Below are positions 6,369-7,757 of a DNA stretch of 7,757 nucleotides, piece by piece; the stretch's first letter is position 1, and each line of letters starts with the position of its first letter. This stretch comes from Dehalococcoidales bacterium (lineage in GTDB: Bacteria; Chloroflexota; Dehalococcoidia; Dehalococcoidales; UBA3254): NCBI GenBank assembly GCA_016926695.1, contig JAFGOB010000135.1, positions 1 through 7,757 on the forward strand, given 5' to 3'. The position numbers and the translations under genes are program-made. The notes under the pieces were generated by a model. It was not told where the DNA came from, made no database searches, and saw only the letters and a program-made list of their open reading frames with translations.

Positions 6369-6439
6369 ATTGAGCACCTTGAAAAAACAAGATTAAAAAT
6401 ATTCCGGTGGATAATAAACCTTTCCTTGCATTTCCGCCT

Positions 6440-6452
6440 GTATAACTTATAC
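6440..6452. repeat. 13-bp perfect palindrome GTATAACTTATAC
   Basis: A perfect inverted repeat with one central base, about 33 bp after the Lrp-type stop codon. It is AT-rich and not followed by a T run on either strand, so a protein-binding site is more likely than a terminator. Its role is unknown. Confidence 0.45.
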
Positions 6453-6484
6453 GATTATGACTAATTTCTTGACGTTTACCTTTT

Positions 6485-7414
6485 TCAGCCGTTATTTTCA
6501 ACCGGATTATAGCCGCCGTAGTAATTTTTGATCAGTTTACTGCGGATCAGTGTCTCATTTTTGATTATCCCCGGCAGAGACAGCAGTTTCGTCTTGATAA
6601 AATAATGCAGGGACTCTGCGGATTCAGCCAGCACATTAATCAACATATCATACCCGTTTGTCAGCCTGACCAGGCTGACTATTTCAGGAAAAGTTTCCAG
6701 ACTCAGGCGGATATCCTGGATAAAATGCTGTTCAACCCGTAGAAAAATAAAGGCGTTATAATGATAGCCCAGGCGGGATGTATTCACCAAAGCTCGGACC
6801 TGTATCACGTTTTCTTTCAACAACCTGTCAAGTCTTCTGGAAACTGATGAAAGACTCAGGCCGAGCTTTTCTGCCAGGTGTATACAGCTTTGCCGTCCGT
6901 CATCGACCAGTTCCTCAATTATTCGAAAATCTGTCCTGTCTATTCCGGCGAAATTTTTATCAGCTAAATCTTCCGACTCCCCCCTGGAAGGGCGTTCCTG
7001 CAAGCTTTTTACGAAGTAAGTTTCAAACTCGCAGGTTTCACCATTTCCCTGTATTTCATTGAATATAAAGGCTATCAACTCCTCCCAGGAAGGGAAATGC
7101 ACTCCCAGTACCAGGTTAAACCGCCCGAGTGTGGTAGCGATCATATTGATATGAAAACTTTTTTGCAGGTTGTCGCAGATAGCATCTATCCGGTTAAGCG
7201 GCACATTCACAGCGATCACGGCGCCGGCAGGCTGTCCCAGTTTCAACGGGTTGGGTACAGCTTTGACGGAAATGATTCCCTCAAAAATGAGTCTGTTAAC
7301 TCGTTTAGCTGCTGTTGAGGGGCTGATACCCAGTGAATCGGCAAGCTCTTTATAACCGGCGCGGCCGTTCACCTCAAGTCTTTTAATCAGTCGCAGATCA
7401 ATACTGTTCAGCAT
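6485..7414 (-). CDS. Tandem-duplicated Lrp/AsnC-family transcriptional regulator
   Basis: This 309-residue protein holds two complete Lrp/AsnC units in one chain, about twice the usual 150-165. Unit 1 has the winged helix-turn-helix at about 5-48 (recognition region LADSLGISPSTAAKRVNRL) and an AsnC/RAM-type ligand or oligomerisation domain at about 62-137. A charged linker (141-157, RPSRGESEDL) leads to unit 2. That unit has its helix-turn-helix at about 159-208 (HLAEKLGLSLSSVSRRLDRL) and RAM-like domain at about 218-298. Both HTHs look intact, so the monomer could bind two half-sites. The usual Lrp effector glycines are not clear, and the ligand cannot be predicted. Siroheme decarboxylases (AhbA/AhbB) share this fold, but the intact HTHs favour a regulator. 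ATG at 7414 is the only usable start before an in-frame TGA. No Shine-Dalgarno sequence is visible; see the promoter. Confidence 0.88.
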   Translation of the reverse strand: MLNSIDLRLIKRLEVNGRAGYKELADSLGISPSTAAKRVNRLIFEGIISVKAVPNPLKLGQPAGAVIAVNVPLNRIDAICDNLQKSFHINMIATTLGRFNLVLGVHFPSWEELIAFIFNEIQGNGETCEFETYFVKSLQERPSRGESEDLADKNFAGIDRTDFRIIEELVDDGRQSCIHLAEKLGLSLSSVSRRLDRLLKENVIQVRALVNTSRLGYHYNAFIFLRVEQHFIQDIRLSLETFPEIVSLVRLTNGYDMLINVLAESAESLHYFIKTKLLSLPGIIKNETLIRSKLIKNYYGGYNPVENNG

Positions 7415-7421
7415 GATCTTT

Positions 7422-7451
7422 ATAATATGAGGACAGCGTTGCCTGCGTCAA
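7422..7451 (-). promoter_or_regulatory. Strong promoter of the Lrp-type gene, probably leaderless
   Basis: On the minus strand TTGACG (7451-7446) and TATTAT (7427-7422) are separated by 18 bp, matching consensus at 5 of 6 positions each. Only seven bases (AAAGATC) lie between the -10 box and the ATG, so the transcript should begin at or next to the start codon. A second TTGACG at 7459-7454 is 8 bp further upstream and is too far away to serve this -10 box. Confidence 0.65.
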
Positions 7452-7462
7452 GTCGTCAACGC
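7436..7462. promoter_or_regulatory. Inverted repeat over the -35 region, candidate autoregulatory operator
   Basis: GCGTTG (7436-7441) and CAACGC (7457-7462) are perfect 6-bp arms 15 bp apart, centred on the -35 hexamer of the Lrp-type promoter. Lrp-family proteins commonly repress their own genes, so this is a natural candidate site. No binding motif of a known member is recognised. Confidence 0.4.
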
Positions 7463-7471
7463 CAGACAGGA

Positions 7472-7496
7472 ATGCCGGAGGGCAATCCTCCGTCAT
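7472..7496. repeat. 25-bp imperfect palindrome between the Lrp-type gene and the upstream gene
   Basis: ATG-C-CGGAGG (7472-7481) mirrors CCTCCG-T-CAT (7487-7496) around GCAAT, with one mismatched pair. It overlaps the stop codon of the upstream low-complexity gene. As RNA it is a 6-bp GC-rich hairpin with extra outer pairs and no clear T run on the minus strand, so it may be a weak terminator of that gene or a second operator. Confidence 0.5.
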
Positions 7497-7757
7497 GATG
7501 TCTTTGCAAGGTCTCGTGGAGTATTGTCTGGCTTTTTCTTGCGTGGTTTTTCTTTTTCTGAAGATGTTGCCGCAGTTTCATCGCCGGCGGCAGCTCCGCC
7601 TTTTTTGGTCCCGGCATTGCTGGTTGTCTTGGTTACAGCATTATTGCCGGTTTTGTCGCTGGTACCGGTGTCACCGGAGCCGGTATTGGTGGTCTTGTCG
7701 CTGGTATTGTTGTCGCTGCTGCCGGTATCACCGGTAACGGTATTGCCGGTTTTGTCG
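7493..7757 (-). CDS. C-terminal part of a Thr/Gly/Asp/Asn/Ser-rich low-complexity protein (5' end beyond the window)
   Basis: An open minus-strand frame enters from the right edge and ends at TGA (7495-7493), giving 87 visible residues. Its first visible codon is at 7756-7754. The first 55 or so residues are degenerate repeats around DKTGN, TNTGSGDTGTS and SDKT. A short Gly/Ala/Lys stretch follows (TKKGGAAAGDE), then a basic tail EKEKPRKKKPDNTPRDLAKTS. There are no aromatic, cysteine or methionine residues and almost no aliphatic ones, so the segment should be disordered. The underlying DNA repeats keep multiples of 3, which supports real coding on this strand. The folded part lies outside the window and the function cannot be named. 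A linker or tail on a secreted, cell-wall or nucleic-acid-binding protein are all possible. It lies 78 bp upstream of the Lrp-type gene on the same strand. Confidence 0.7.
   Translation of the reverse strand, partial: DKTGNTVTGDTGSSDNNTSDKTTNTGSGDTGTSDKTGNNAVTKTTSNAGTKKGGAAAGDETAATSSEKEKPRKKKPDNTPRDLAKTS
7642..7757. repeat. In-frame degenerate tandem repeats inside the low-complexity gene
   Basis: TATTGCCGGTTTTGTCG occurs exactly at 7642-7658 and 7741-7757, 99 bp apart. TTGTCGCTGGTA occurs at 7653 and 7695 (42 bp apart), and TTGTCGCTG again at 7710 (15 bp). All offsets are multiples of three, as expected for repeats that expand and contract within a reading frame. Confidence 0.8.

Larger units (their letters stand above)
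6103..6484. other. 382-bp non-coding gap rich in palindromes
   Basis: No convincing gene lies between the AAA+ regulator and the Lrp-type gene. The left half (6147-6279) is GC-richer and full of inverted repeats. The right half (about 6296-6484) is AT-rich and carries a TATAAT box and three separate short palindromes, listed individually. No strong intrinsic terminator for the Lrp-type gene was found just after its stop at 6485. Confidence 0.7.

Noticed and set aside
6378..6391. CTTG-AAAAAA-CAAG as terminator of the Lrp-type gene
   Set aside because: A 4-bp AT-containing stem is too weak, and no T run follows on the minus strand.
6103..6484. Sigma-54 (-24/-12) promoter in the gap upstream of the AAA+ gene
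   Set aside because: I looked for GG-N10-GC patterns close to TGGCAC-N5-TTGC on both strands and found none convincing.
7495..7737. Plus-strand frame giving a Trp/Cys/Arg/Tyr-rich 80-residue peptide
   Set aside because: This composition is an artefact of reading the Thr/Gly/Asn repeat gene on the wrong strand. The minus frame has sensible disordered-protein composition and in-frame repeats.

Overview
The window looks like chromosomal DNA of an anaerobic-type bacterium of moderate GC content (judged by eye). Candidates are Chloroflexota/Dehalococcoidia or Peptococcaceae-like Firmicutes. This rests only on a class C group II intron, a DUF4342 protein, a Bst/Taq-like exonuclease-dead PolA and the general style of the genes, so the taxonomic call is weak.

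Layout. Positions 1-86 are the 3' end (domains V and VI) of a group IIC intron that continues to the left of the window. A promoter-bearing gap follows. Next comes a plus-strand DNA-maintenance cluster: rmuC (184-1212), a small DUF4342 membrane-associated protein (1258-1530), polA (1549-4275) and mutM/fpg (4279-5112, TTG start, 3 bp after polA). Together these suggest a base-excision and repair-synthesis operon: MutM removes oxidised purines, PolA fills the gap, and RmuC is a predicted nuclease that limits rearrangement. A consensus extended -10 box lies directly against the polA start codon, so polA may also be made from a leaderless mRNA.

The right half is on the minus strand. A short AAA+/Fis-type regulator with no sensor domain and a degenerate GAFTGA loop (5116-6102) converges on mutM with 3 bp between the stop codons. 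The 382-bp gap 6103-6484 holds no convincing gene. It is rich in palindromes: two tandem 19-bp palindromic repeats inside a larger inverted repeat, then a CCCGG-T7 segment, all downstream of a TATAAT box. This looks like a structured leader, an operator array or a small RNA. Further right is a tandem-duplicated Lrp/AsnC regulator (6485-7414), whose strong promoter again lies directly against the start codon. Last is the C-terminal part of a Thr/Asp/Gly/Asn/Ser-rich low-complexity protein with a lysine-rich tail (7493 to the window edge).

The points most worth following are the structured region 6147-6308, the AAA+ protein whose sigma-54 contact loop is lost, the two leaderless promoter arrangements, and the group IIC intron junction next to rmuC. 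No complete new defence or metabolic system is visible in this window.
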